A stretch of 64,000 bases of DNA from Pararhodobacter sp. (lineage in GTDB: Bacteria; Pseudomonadota; Alphaproteobacteria; Rhodobacterales; Rhodobacteraceae), in NCBI GenBank assembly GCA_020832665.1, contig JAFIEG010000002.1, forward strand, positions 1-64,000, read 5' to 3'. Positions 34,453 to 42,916 of the stretch are shown here, piece by piece. Under the pieces are notes generated by a model. It was not told the DNA's origin. It made no database searches and saw nothing but the letters and a program-made list of their open reading frames with translations. Position numbers and translations under genes: made by a program. Position 1 is the first letter of the stretch, and each line of letters starts with the position of its first letter.

Positions 34453-35310
34453 ATGCTCGACCACAGTGCGGTGATGAACTGGCGTTTCGAAGATGTCCGG
34501 CAGAGCTACACCGCCCGCGACGCGATCCTTTATGCGCTGGGGCTGGGCTACGGCCAGGATCCGATGGACGCCGACGATTTGAGATTCCTGCTCGAGGACC
34601 GGCTGCTGGTTGTGCCGACCTTCTCGGTCGTGCTGGGCGGGCCGGGGCGATGGATGGCCGACCCCCGCACCGGCATAGACTGGATCCGCAGCCTGCATGG
34701 CGAACAGGGGTTGCGGATCTACAGCCCGCTCCCCCCCTCGGGCGAGGTCATCGGTCGCAACAGGGTCACCAACATCATCGACAAAGGGCCCGGCAAGGGT
34801 GCGCTACTGATGATGGAGCGTGACATCATCAACGCCGTCACGGGCGAAATGCTGGCCACCCGCACATCGACCTCGTTCCTGCGCGGCGACGGCGGATGCG
34901 GCGCGCCGGCGCAGGCGCAGCCCGCGCCGCATCGGCTGCCAGAGCGCGCGCCCGATCAGACCCATGTCATGTCCACCCGCCCCGAAGCCGCGCTGATCTA
35001 CCGGTTGTCGGGCGACTGGAACCCGATCCACGCCGACCCTGAAAAGGCTGCGAAAGCGGGTTTCGAGCGGCCTTTGCTGCACGGGCTGTGCACTTTCGGC
35101 ATGATCGGCCGTGCCCTGATCGCCACGGCCTGCGCGCAGGAACCGGCGCGGCTGCGCGAGATGGGCGGGCGGTTCAGCGCCCCCTGCTTCCCCGGCGAGA
35201 CGATCGCCGTGGATCTGTGGGACGAGGGCGGCGGCGCCTTCGGGTTTCAGGCGCGAGTGGTCGAGCGCGATATGGTGGTCTTCAAGAGCGGTCTGGCGCG
35301 GATATCCTGA
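34453..35310 (+). CDS. MaoC-family (R)-specific enoyl-CoA hydratase, double hot-dog
   Basis: 285 aa from ATG 34453. The frame is open further upstream, but that would place the start before the operator. The second half has the hydratase-2 motif, 'YRLSGDWNPIHADPEKAAKAGFERPLLHGLCTFGM', with catalytic Asp and His in 'DWNPIH'. The first half is the inactive, substrate-shaping hot-dog ('DARDAILYALGLGYGQDP'-like, here 'ARDAILYALGLGYGQDPMDADDLRFL'). It should hydrate a trans-2-enoyl-CoA to the (R)-3-hydroxyacyl-CoA, possibly of bulky or branched acyl groups. It is the first gene of a ten-gene-like run of tightly spaced CoA genes and ends 1 bp before the DUF35 gene, which matches the MaoC-DUF35-thiolase sets of steroid side-chain degradation. 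Confidence 0.92.
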   Translation: MLDHSAVMNWRFEDVRQSYTARDAILYALGLGYGQDPMDADDLRFLLEDRLLVVPTFSVVLGGPGRWMADPRTGIDWIRSLHGEQGLRIYSPLPPSGEVIGRNRVTNIIDKGPGKGALLMMERDIINAVTGEMLATRTSTSFLRGDGGCGAPAQAQPAPHRLPERAPDQTHVMSTRPEAALIYRLSGDWNPIHADPEKAAKAGFERPLLHGLCTFGMIGRALIATACAQEPARLREMGGRFSAPCFPGETIAVDLWDEGGGAFGFQARVVERDMVVFKSGLARIS

Positions 35311-35311
35311 G

Positions 35312-35725
35312 ATGCAAGAGCCCTATGCTGGCGCCCTGCCGCGCCCCACCCCCGAGACACTGCCCTTCTGGGAAGGCGCCCGTCAGCACCGGCTGCTGCT
35401 GCCCTGGTGCCGCGATTGCGGGCGGCCTCATTTCTACCCGCGCTCGCTTTGCCCGCACTGCCATTCCGAGGTGCTGGACTGGCGCCAGGCCAGCGGTCGG
35501 GCAAAGCTGCACAGCTATGCCATCAACCACAAGCAAGCAAAGGGTTTCACGGCGCCCTATGTGATCGCCATTGTCGAACTGGAAGAAGGGGTGCGCATGC
35601 TGTCCAACCTCGTGATGTCGGCCCCACCCACCCCCGAGGCGCTATTCATCGACATGCCGGTCGAGGTGGTCTTCGACGATGTGACCGACAGTGTTACATT
35701 GCCCAAATTCAGGCCGCTCGCATGA
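35312..35725 (+). CDS. DUF35 OB-fold / zinc-ribbon acyl-CoA-associated protein
   Basis: 137 aa. An N-terminal rubredoxin-like zinc ribbon has four cysteines in 'CRDCGRPHFYPRSLCPHCH'. The OB-fold follows: 'HSYAINHKQAKGFTAPYVIAIVELEEGVRMLSNLV'. DUF35 proteins bind thiolase-superfamily partners; in steroid degradation the DUF35 domain of ChsH2 is needed by the aldolase Ltp2. Here the start of the thiolase gene overlaps the stop (ATGA), strongly suggesting a protein complex. It gives no catalysis itself but shapes acyl-CoA binding. Confidence 0.92.
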   Translation: MQEPYAGALPRPTPETLPFWEGARQHRLLLPWCRDCGRPHFYPRSLCPHCHSEVLDWRQASGRAKLHSYAINHKQAKGFTAPYVIAIVELEEGVRMLSNLVMSAPPTPEALFIDMPVEVVFDDVTDSVTLPKFRPLA

Positions 35726-36906
35726 CAGGGAAGCTTGGCCGCACGGCTGCCATCGTGGGCGCGGCCGAAACCAACCGGATCGGCAAGCTGCCCGAAATGT
35801 CGCGCCTGGCGCTGCACGCTCAGGCGGCGCGCAACGCGCTGGCCGATGCAGGGCTTGCGATGGGCGATGTCGATGGCCTTTTCTGCACCCCCGCCGGCCC
35901 GAACGAATTGTCCGAGTATCTGGGCATCGTGCCGCGCTATGTGGACGGAACCGGCGTCGGTGGCTGTTCCTACATGATATTCGTGCGCCACGCGGTGGCA
36001 GCGATTGCCGCAGGCTACTGCGATGTGGCGTTGATCGTGCATGGCGAAAGCGGGCGAAGCTGGATCGATATGGAGAGCGCTGCGGGTCCGCCCTCGGGCC
36101 CGAACGGGCAGTTCGAGGCCCCATTTGGCACTTCCGGCGCCGCCACCACATATTCGCTGCCGGTCATGCGCCATTTCCACCAGTACGGCACGACCAAGCG
36201 GCAGATGAGCCACGTTCCGGCGGCAACACGGGAATGGGCGGTATTGAACCCCCGGGCGCTCATGCATTCCGCCGGGCGCATCACCCCCGAGGATGTCGAG
36301 GCCTCGCCGGTGATCTGCTACCCTTTCAACCGGCTGGATTGCTGCCTGGTTGCCGATGGCGGCGGGGCGTTGGTGGTGACCTCGATGGAGCGCGCCCGCG
36401 ATCTGCGCAAGAAGCCGGTTCCCATCCTTGGCACGGGCGAGGCGACGGCGCATCGCATGGTGGCGATGATGCGCGATTTGACAACGTCGGAATCGACCGT
36501 GCTGTCGGGGCAACAGGCCTTCGCCGAGGCCGGGCTGGTCCCGGCTGACATAGACCATCTGATGCTCTACGACGCCTTCAGCTTCACGCCGATGATGTTC
36601 CTGGAAGACCTTGGGTTTGTCCCGAAAGGCGAGAGTGGCCCTTTCCTGGCCGAGACACGAATGGCCGACAATGGAAGCCTGATCTACAAGACCGGCCCTG
36701 GGGGCGAACTGCCGATGAACACCAATGGTGGCGGGCTTAGTTATTGCCATTCCGGGCGTTACGGCATGTTCGCAATGATCGAGGCCGTCCAGCAACTGCG
36801 TGGCGAGGCGGGAAAGCGGCAGGTCGCGAACCTGCGAACCAGCCTTGTCCACGGGCCTGGGCGACAGTTCGCGGCCGCTGGCACGGTGATCCTGTCCAAT
36901 GACTGA
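35722..36906 (+). CDS. SCPx-type thiolase-superfamily protein (thiolase or retro-aldolase)
   Basis: 394 aa. ATG at 35722 overlaps the DUF35 stop. It is typical of the SCP-x/Ltp2-like branch of thiolases: 'RTAAIVGAAETNRIGKLP', 'GTGVGGCSYMIFVRHAVAAIAAGYCDVALIVHGE', 'IDHLMLYDAFSFTPMMFLEDLGF', 'GELPMNTNGGGLSYCHSGRYGMFAMIEAVQQLRG'. Many relatives have Ser where Cys82 sits in 'GGCS'; it may or may not be the thiolase nucleophile. With DUF35 it could perform retro-aldol cleavage of a 3-hydroxyacyl-CoA, giving an aldehyde or ketone plus acyl-CoA. The aldehyde dehydrogenase gene directly follows (8-bp overlap), which fits an aldehyde product. The alternative is ordinary thiolysis. Confidence 0.88.
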   Translation: MTGKLGRTAAIVGAAETNRIGKLPEMSRLALHAQAARNALADAGLAMGDVDGLFCTPAGPNELSEYLGIVPRYVDGTGVGGCSYMIFVRHAVAAIAAGYCDVALIVHGESGRSWIDMESAAGPPSGPNGQFEAPFGTSGAATTYSLPVMRHFHQYGTTKRQMSHVPAATREWAVLNPRALMHSAGRITPEDVEASPVICYPFNRLDCCLVADGGGALVVTSMERARDLRKKPVPILGTGEATAHRMVAMMRDLTTSESTVLSGQQAFAEAGLVPADIDHLMLYDAFSFTPMMFLEDLGFVPKGESGPFLAETRMADNGSLIYKTGPGGELPMNTNGGGLSYCHSGRYGMFAMIEAVQQLRGEAGKRQVANLRTSLVHGPGRQFAAAGTVILSND

Positions 36907-38347
36907 ATCCGGCTTTCCCGCTCTGAACATGCTCATCGACGGCCAGTGGACCGCGGGTTCCGGCGCCGAGACGCTACCGGTAGAAAACCCGGCAACCGGC
37001 GCCGAGCTGGGTCGGCTGCCAGTTGCAACCGAGAGCGACATCGCCCGCGCCATCGCATCTGCCCGGCGCAGCTTTCCCGGATGGAGCAGCACCCCCCCGC
37101 GCAAGCGTGCGGCGATCCTGCATCGGGCGGCGGCGCTGGTCCGGGCGCGATCGGGTGAATTGTCGCGGCTGATGGCCCTGGAACTGGGCAAACCCGTGGC
37201 GCAAGGTCCGGCCGAGGTTGCGCGCGCCGCCGAGCTGTTCGAATGGCACGCCGAACAAGCCCTGCGCGTCATGGGCGAGGTAATCGCCAGCGCGCCAGGA
37301 CTGTCGCAAACGGCGCTGCGTGTCCCGATCGGGCCGGTGGCGGCCTTCACGCCCTGGAATGGCCCCGGCGCATCTCCCGCGCGCAAGATGAGCGCGGCGC
37401 TGGCCTCAGGCTGCACGATCGTCCTGAAACCGGCCGAGGAAACCCCCGCGACCGCAATCGCCCTCACCGAATGCCTGGTTGAGGCCGGCGTGCCGCCCGG
37501 CGCGCTGAACCTGCTGTTCGGGCATCCTGCGCAGATTTCCGAACGCCTGATCTCGGATCCTGCAATTCGCATGATCACCTTCACCGGCTCGGTGCCGGTC
37601 GGCCGGCTGCTGGCGCAGATGGCGGGGCGGTATCTGAAGCCCGCGATCCTGGAACTGGGCGGCCACTCGCCGGTGATTGTTTCCGCAAATGCCGATCCCG
37701 AAGAGGTGGCGCGGCTGGCTTTGTTCTCGAAATATCGCAATTCGGGCCAGATCTGCATCTCACCAACGCGATTCCTGATCCACGAATCCCATGGCGAGCG
37801 CTTTACCGAGGCGCTGGTCGCAGGGGCCGAGGCGCTGCGCGTCGGCGATCCGCTGGACCCGGCGGTAGAGATGGGGCCGATGATCCATGCTCGCCGGCTG
37901 GAAGCCGTGGATGCGCTGGTGCGCGACGCGGCGGATCGCGGGGCGCGGGTGCGCACGGGCGGGCACCGGCTGAACCGTGCGGGGCATTTCTATGCGCCGA
38001 CCGTACTGACTGAGGTGCCCGACACCTGTGCAATCCTGCGCGAGGAACCCTTTGGCCCGGTGGCCATGGTCCAGCCCTATTCCGAACTGTCCGACGCCAT
38101 CATGCGCGCCAATGCCACGGATTTCGGCCTGGCGGCGTATGCCTTCACGGATTCTGCGGCCGAGGCGGCGGCGATTACCGCCGGGGTCGAGACCGGCATT
38201 CTGTCGATCAACCATTTCGGCGGCGCCTCGCCGGAGATCCCCTTTGGTGGCGTCAAGGACAGCGGTTATGGCCGGGAGGGCGGCGCGCAGTGCTTTGACG
38301 GATACCTGACGATCAAATCGGTCTCGCAGCTGACGCGGCAGACCTGA
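36899..38347 (+). CDS. NAD(P)-dependent aldehyde dehydrogenase
   Basis: 482 aa. It has all the family landmarks: 'PWNGPGASPARKMSAALASGCTIVLKPAEETP', 'ITFTGSVPVGRLLAQMAG', general-base Glu in 'LELGGHSPVIV', nucleophile Cys in 'NSGQICISPTRF', and 'EEPFGPVAMVQPY' near the C-terminus. It should oxidise an aldehyde to the acid. The start ATG overlaps the end of the thiolase-like gene. This coupling suggests it removes the aldehyde released by the cleavage step. Succinate-semialdehyde and vanillin dehydrogenases look alike, so the substrate cannot be read from sequence. Confidence 0.93.
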   Translation: MTESGFPALNMLIDGQWTAGSGAETLPVENPATGAELGRLPVATESDIARAIASARRSFPGWSSTPPRKRAAILHRAAALVRARSGELSRLMALELGKPVAQGPAEVARAAELFEWHAEQALRVMGEVIASAPGLSQTALRVPIGPVAAFTPWNGPGASPARKMSAALASGCTIVLKPAEETPATAIALTECLVEAGVPPGALNLLFGHPAQISERLISDPAIRMITFTGSVPVGRLLAQMAGRYLKPAILELGGHSPVIVSANADPEEVARLALFSKYRNSGQICISPTRFLIHESHGERFTEALVAGAEALRVGDPLDPAVEMGPMIHARRLEAVDALVRDAADRGARVRTGGHRLNRAGHFYAPTVLTEVPDTCAILREEPFGPVAMVQPYSELSDAIMRANATDFGLAAYAFTDSAAEAAAITAGVETGILSINHFGGASPEIPFGGVKDSGYGREGGAQCFDGYLTIKSVSQLTRQT

Positions 38348-38365
38348 GCTTATAGGGAGAAGCAC

Positions 38366-39292
38366 ATGCTGTTCGAAAACAGGGCTGCCATCGTTACCGG
38401 CGGCGCGCGCGGGATCGGGCGCGCCATCGCCGAGGAACTGGCGCGTCTGGGTGCGGGCGTTGTCATCATGGACCCCGGCACATCGAAGGATGGCGCGACA
38501 GCCGAAGGCGCAACGCCAGCCGAAGAGGCGGCAGAAGCGATCAAGGCTGCGGGTGGCGCCGCCATTGTCGCCGCCGAAAGCGTATCCGATCACGACGCCT
38601 GCGCTCGCACCGTGGCGCTGTGCAAGGAAAGCTTCGGTTCGGTCGACATCCTGATCAACAATGCCGGTGTCCTGCGCCCGAAGATGATCTGGAACATGCC
38701 GGTGGAGAGCTGGGATGTCGTTGTCGACACCCATCTTCGCGGCCAGTATTCGATGATCCATCACGCCGCGCAGCATATGCGCCAACAGCGCTGGGGCCGG
38801 ATCGTTAACATGGGTTCCGAGGCCTGGCGCGGCACCGTCGGCGGGGCGAATTACGGGGCGGCGAAGGGCGGGGTTTTTTCGCTGACCCGGGCCATGGCGC
38901 GCGAACTGGGCAAGTATGGTGTCACCGCCAATACCGTCTGTCCCGCCGCAGCCACACGCCTGACACTGGACGAATCCGTCAAGGAAGGGTTTCGCAAGCG
39001 GCTCGAAGCCGGTCTGGTGACCCAGGAGCGCTATGACGCCGTGATCAACATGGGCGGGCCCGAGCACATAATCCCGCTTGTCTCCTATCTTTGCTCGGAA
39101 GCGGCGGCGAATGTAAACGGCCAGGCGTTTCGCGCCGAAGCGGGGCGCGTGGGCATCTACAACGACCCCGAGATCAAGGCGAGCCTGGTCAAGGCGGGCA
39201 AGGAGGTCTTCACGCTCGACGAATTGTCGGCGCTGGTCCCTTCGGCCCTGCTTCAGGGCTACGTCAACCCGGCCCCGGCCGAAAGCGAATGA
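38366..39292 (+). CDS. short-chain dehydrogenase/reductase
   Basis: 308 aa. Cofactor motif 'VTGGARGIGRAIAEEL', 'ILINNAGV', then active-site Tyr and Lys in 'GSEAWRGTVGGANYGAAKGG' (Y-x3-K), with the preceding Ser in 'NMGSEAW'. Compared with standard 250-aa SDRs it has an insertion after beta-2 ('MDPGTSKDGATAEGATPAEEAAEAI') and a C-terminal extension ('TLDELSALVPSALLQGYV'). Both are typical of the 3-hydroxyacyl-CoA dehydrogenase domain of multifunctional enzyme type 2 and related bacterial proteins. It likely oxidises a 3-hydroxyacyl-CoA or an alcohol intermediate. It is in tandem with ALDH (19 bp) and the acyl-CoA dehydrogenase (16 bp). Confidence 0.9.
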   Translation: MLFENRAAIVTGGARGIGRAIAEELARLGAGVVIMDPGTSKDGATAEGATPAEEAAEAIKAAGGAAIVAAESVSDHDACARTVALCKESFGSVDILINNAGVLRPKMIWNMPVESWDVVVDTHLRGQYSMIHHAAQHMRQQRWGRIVNMGSEAWRGTVGGANYGAAKGGVFSLTRAMARELGKYGVTANTVCPAAATRLTLDESVKEGFRKRLEAGLVTQERYDAVINMGGPEHIIPLVSYLCSEAAANVNGQAFRAEAGRVGIYNDPEIKASLVKAGKEVFTLDELSALVPSALLQGYVNPAPAESE

Positions 39293-39307
39293 GCGAGAAC
39301 AGACGAC

Positions 39308-40447
39308 ATGATTGAGAATCGCCCGATCTACGGCCCGGAATATGAAGAACTACGCCGCAATGTCCGGCGGTTCTTCGCCACCGAGTTGCTGCCGAACATC
39401 GATCGCTGGGAAGAAGACGGCATCATCCCGAAATCGCTATGGCTGAAAGCCGGTCAGATGGGGCTTTTGTGCCCAACCGTGGGGCCGGAATACGGCGGTG
39501 CGGGTGGTGATTTCCTGCATCTTTCGATCATCGACGAGGAACTTGGCTACACCGGACAAGCCAGTTTCACCATCCAGACCCACACCGACATTGTCGCCGC
39601 CTATGTCGAGGCGCTGGGCACCGAGGAGCAGAAGAAACGCTGGCTGCCCCGCATGGTCAGGGGCGAGTTGATCGGCGCCGTTGCGATGACCGAGCCGCAG
39701 GCGGGCAGCGACCTGAAGGCGATCACCACCTCGGCCCGCCGGGACGGCGACCATTTCATCATCAACGGGTCGAAAACCTTCATCACCAACGGCATCAACG
39801 CCGATCTCATCATCGTCGTTTGCAAGACCGCGCCGGAGCTTGGCCGCAACGGTGTCAGCCTGATCGTGGTCGAGGCCCCGGTCGAGGGCTTCACCCGGGG
39901 CAAGCGGCTGAAAAAGATGGGGATGAAGGCTTCAGACACGGCCGAGTTGTTCTTTGACGGCGTTCGCGTGCCGGTCGAAAACCTGCTGGGGGCCGAAAAT
40001 GCCGGATTCAAGCAGGTGATGCACGAAATCCCGAAGGAGCGGCTGTCCATCGCCACCATCGCGATGGCCGCGGCGCAAAAGGCGTTCGATGTCACGGTGG
40101 CCTATGTCAAGGAACGCAAGGTCTTCGGCAAGCCGTTGATCGAGTTTCAGAACACACAGTTCAAGCTGGCGGAACTGAAAACGCAGCTAACCGTCGGCTG
40201 GGCGCATCTGGACCACTGCATCGCAAAGCACCTGAAGGGCGAGTTGACCTCGGACGAAGCCGCGATTGCCAAGCTGTTCAACACCGAATTGCAATGCCGG
40301 ATGGTTGACGAGTGCCTGCAACTGCACGGGGGGTGGGGCTACATGGCCGAAACGCCAATCTCGCGGATGTACACGGATGCGCGGGTGCGCCGGATCGCGG
40401 GCGGATCATCCGAGATCATGAAGGTCCTGATCGCGCGGACCTTGTGA
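39308..40447 (+). CDS. acyl-CoA dehydrogenase, long-chain-type active site
   Basis: 379 aa, full length. FAD and substrate motifs are 'AVAMTEPQAGSDLKAITTSA', 'FITNGINADLIIVV' and 'LHGGWGYMAETPISRMYTDARVRRIAGGSSEIMK'. The C-terminal position that holds the catalytic Glu in medium/short-chain enzymes (YEGT) is Gly-Gly here. Instead Glu244 in 'HEIPKERLSIAT' matches the catalytic Glu of LCAD/isovaleryl-type enzymes, so it should be active on long or branched acyl-CoA. It makes the trans-2-enoyl-CoA for the MaoC hydratase. Its stop overlaps the CoA-transferase start (TGATG). Confidence 0.94.
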   Translation: MIENRPIYGPEYEELRRNVRRFFATELLPNIDRWEEDGIIPKSLWLKAGQMGLLCPTVGPEYGGAGGDFLHLSIIDEELGYTGQASFTIQTHTDIVAAYVEALGTEEQKKRWLPRMVRGELIGAVAMTEPQAGSDLKAITTSARRDGDHFIINGSKTFITNGINADLIIVVCKTAPELGRNGVSLIVVEAPVEGFTRGKRLKKMGMKASDTAELFFDGVRVPVENLLGAENAGFKQVMHEIPKERLSIATIAMAAAQKAFDVTVAYVKERKVFGKPLIEFQNTQFKLAELKTQLTVGWAHLDHCIAKHLKGELTSDEAAIAKLFNTELQCRMVDECLQLHGGWGYMAETPISRMYTDARVRRIAGGSSEIMKVLIARTL

Positions 40448-42903
40448 TGACCGACAGCAAGACCGACGCACCGCTGCGCGACATCCGGGTGCTGGACCTA
40501 TCGACAGTGGTCGCGGGGCCGTTTGGCAGCGACATTCTGGCAGCGCTGGGGGCCGAGGTGATCCGCATTACCCCCGCGCCAGAGGCCCTGCGCCCCCCGC
40601 GCGCGGCAGGCGATCCTGTCGGCGAGGCTGACGGGTTCCACTATGCCCTTGAGCGCAACAAGAAAGCCGTCGCGCTGGATCTGAAATCGGCGGCGGGCAA
40701 GGCCGAGTTCCTGCGCCTCGTCTCGGAATCGGACGTGGTCTATGACAATTTCCGCCCCGGCGTGACCGCCCGGCTGGGGATCGACCATGCCGCCTTGAGT
40801 GCGATCAATCCCAAGGTGATCTGCTGTTCGATCAGCGGCTATGGCGCCGCCGGCCCCTGGGCCGAGGTCGGCGCCTATGATGTCACGGTGCAGGCGCTAA
40901 GCGGTGCGATGAGCATTACCGGTTCGAACGACAGCGCAGGCATGCCCTGCCGCTGGGGCGTGCCGATCGGAGATATCACCGGCGCGTTCTATGCGGTGGT
41001 GGGCATTCTCGCGGCGTTGAACGAACGGGCGCGCACCGGACAGGGCCAGGCGCTGGATATCTCGCTTCTGGACGGGCAGCTTGCACTGAACACCTATCGC
41101 GTGCCGCAGGCCTTTGGCGCCGGCGTCGAATTCGGCGCAGCGCAGCCGCGCCGGGGTGGGGCGGGCACGGTGCCCTATGGCCCGTTTCTGTGCGCAGACG
41201 GCGCCTGGCTGGTGATCGGCGTGGCGTCGAAATTCTGGCAGCGGTTCTGTGCAGCGCTGGGAATCGAGCCCCTGGCCGACGACCCCCGCTTTGCCACACT
41301 GGCGCAGCGCCAGTTGCATCAAGCCGAACTGGAGGCGCTGCTCGAGCCCCGGTTCCTGGCCCGAAATGCGGGCGACTGGCAGGAACGACTGATCGCCGCG
41401 GGCGTGCCTGTTGGGCGGGTCAACACCATAAGCGAGGCATTCGGCCATCCACAGGCACAGGCGCGCGCCATGGCCGTACCGCTGGAGGATGCGCCGGGCA
41501 TCACCGTCGCCGGTTCGCCGTTGCGCTTTGTCGATGAACCACCCGCCAGGTTTGCGCCCCCCCAATGCGCCGGCCCTGACAAGCCGGCCCTGTCGCCGCG
41601 CACCGAGCAAGCCGCACAAGCCGATGCCGTCGCGCCCACGGCCCAGGCGCTGGCCACGCAGAAGGGGCCATTGAACGGCCTGGTCGTTCTGGAGCTTTGC
41701 GGCGACGAGCCAAGCGGCACCTTCGGCACCCAGATCCTGGCCGATCTGGGTGCGGCGGTGATCAAGATCGAACGCCCGCCAAGCGACACGCGCAGCGGTC
41801 AACCCGCCGAGCTGCCGGTCACCCCGGCGCTGGCATATTTTTATGGGCTCAACCGCAACAAGCGCTCGGTCTGTCTGAACCTGAAAACGCCAAAGGGCCG
41901 GGATGCCCTGCTGCGGCTGGTGGCGCGCGCAGACGCCATCTACGACAATTACAAACCCGGCGTCATGAACCGGCTGGGCCTGGACAGCGCCTCGCTGCGC
42001 CGGGCGAACCCGGCGCTGGTGAGTGTCTCGGTCTCGGGTTTCGGGCATAGCGGCCCCTGGTCCAACCTGCCCGCCTATGACGCCACCATTCAGGCACTTG
42101 GCGGGGGCATGAGCATTACCGGTACGGGCGAGCCGGGCGCGATGCCGGTGCGATGGGGCAATCCCATTGGCGGGATCGGAGGCGCTTTTTACGCCGTGAT
42201 CGGTCTTCTGGCCGGTCTGCACCGGCGCCGGACCGGCGGAGCGCCTGCGGCGCTGGATATCGCGCTCTTGGATGCCCAGCTTGCCATGCATGCCTACCGC
42301 GTTGCGCCCGCCCTCGCGGGGCACGATTATCCGGCCACGCAGCGGCGCGGCGGAAGCGGCGCCCTGCCCTACGGGCCGTTTCGCTGCGCCGACGGGCGCT
42401 GGTTCGTGCTGGGCATCGCCGGACAGTTCTGGGCCCGCGCGGCAATGCTGCTGGGACATCCCGAATGGGTTGCCGATCCGCGTTTCGGCACCCAGGCCGA
42501 CCGCCAGGCCAACGAAGCGGCGCTGAATGCCCTGGTCGAGGCAGCGATGATCGAACGCATTGCCGACGATTGGCAGAAACTGTTCGTCGGTGCCGGGCTG
42601 CCCGGCGCGGCGGTTCGCACCATCCCCGAGGCTTTCTCTCATCCTCACGTCGCCCTGCGCGACATGCTGGTCAGTTTCGATCATCCGCTGGGTCGGCGGT
42701 TGCAGGTCGCCGGGTCGCCGGTAAAGCTGTCGCGGCATCCCTTCGCGGGGTTTCGCCATGCCCCCGCCCTTGGCGAGGATACGCGGACCATCCTTACCGG
42801 GCTGGGTGGGCTGTCCGAGCTGGATCTGCAGGCCCTGCACGCTTCCGGGGCCGCTTGGTGGGCCGAGAAGGGCGAAAACTACAATCGGCCCGCCGTGGTC
42901 TGA
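40447..42903 (+). CDS. fused tandem CaiB/BaiF (family III) CoA-transferase
   Basis: 818 aa, twice the usual length. Two complete CaiB domains lie in one chain: about 10-385 ('IRVLDLSTVVAGPFGSDILAALGAEVIRI', 'AYDVTVQALSGAMSITG', 'GAGTVPYGPFLCADGAWLVIG') and about 409-800 ('GLVVLELCGDEPSGTFGTQILADLGAAVIKIERP', 'AYDATIQALGGGMSITG', 'GSGALPYGPFRCADGRWFVLG'). The Asp that forms the acyl anhydride is present in both halves (AYD). A linker rich in Ala/Pro joins them. Family III enzymes are interlocked dimers, so a fusion could build a heterodimer-like enzyme in one chain. It should move CoA between acids, for instance activating the incoming acid from a product thioester. Confidence 0.92.
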   Translation: MTDSKTDAPLRDIRVLDLSTVVAGPFGSDILAALGAEVIRITPAPEALRPPRAAGDPVGEADGFHYALERNKKAVALDLKSAAGKAEFLRLVSESDVVYDNFRPGVTARLGIDHAALSAINPKVICCSISGYGAAGPWAEVGAYDVTVQALSGAMSITGSNDSAGMPCRWGVPIGDITGAFYAVVGILAALNERARTGQGQALDISLLDGQLALNTYRVPQAFGAGVEFGAAQPRRGGAGTVPYGPFLCADGAWLVIGVASKFWQRFCAALGIEPLADDPRFATLAQRQLHQAELEALLEPRFLARNAGDWQERLIAAGVPVGRVNTISEAFGHPQAQARAMAVPLEDAPGITVAGSPLRFVDEPPARFAPPQCAGPDKPALSPRTEQAAQADAVAPTAQALATQKGPLNGLVVLELCGDEPSGTFGTQILADLGAAVIKIERPPSDTRSGQPAELPVTPALAYFYGLNRNKRSVCLNLKTPKGRDALLRLVARADAIYDNYKPGVMNRLGLDSASLRRANPALVSVSVSGFGHSGPWSNLPAYDATIQALGGGMSITGTGEPGAMPVRWGNPIGGIGGAFYAVIGLLAGLHRRRTGGAPAALDIALLDAQLAMHAYRVAPALAGHDYPATQRRGGSGALPYGPFRCADGRWFVLGIAGQFWARAAMLLGHPEWVADPRFGTQADRQANEAALNALVEAAMIERIADDWQKLFVGAGLPGAAVRTIPEAFSHPHVALRDMLVSFDHPLGRRLQVAGSPVKLSRHPFAGFRHAPALGEDTRTILTGLGGLSELDLQALHASGAAWWAEKGENYNRPAVV

Positions 42904-42916
42904 GAAAGCGATCGAC

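Noticed and set aside
35557-37956. 799-codon open frame on the minus strand
   Set aside because: It is antisense to the DUF35, thiolase-like and aldehyde dehydrogenase genes, which have clear motifs; its translation is low-complexity Ala/Arg/Ser, an effect of GC-rich third positions.
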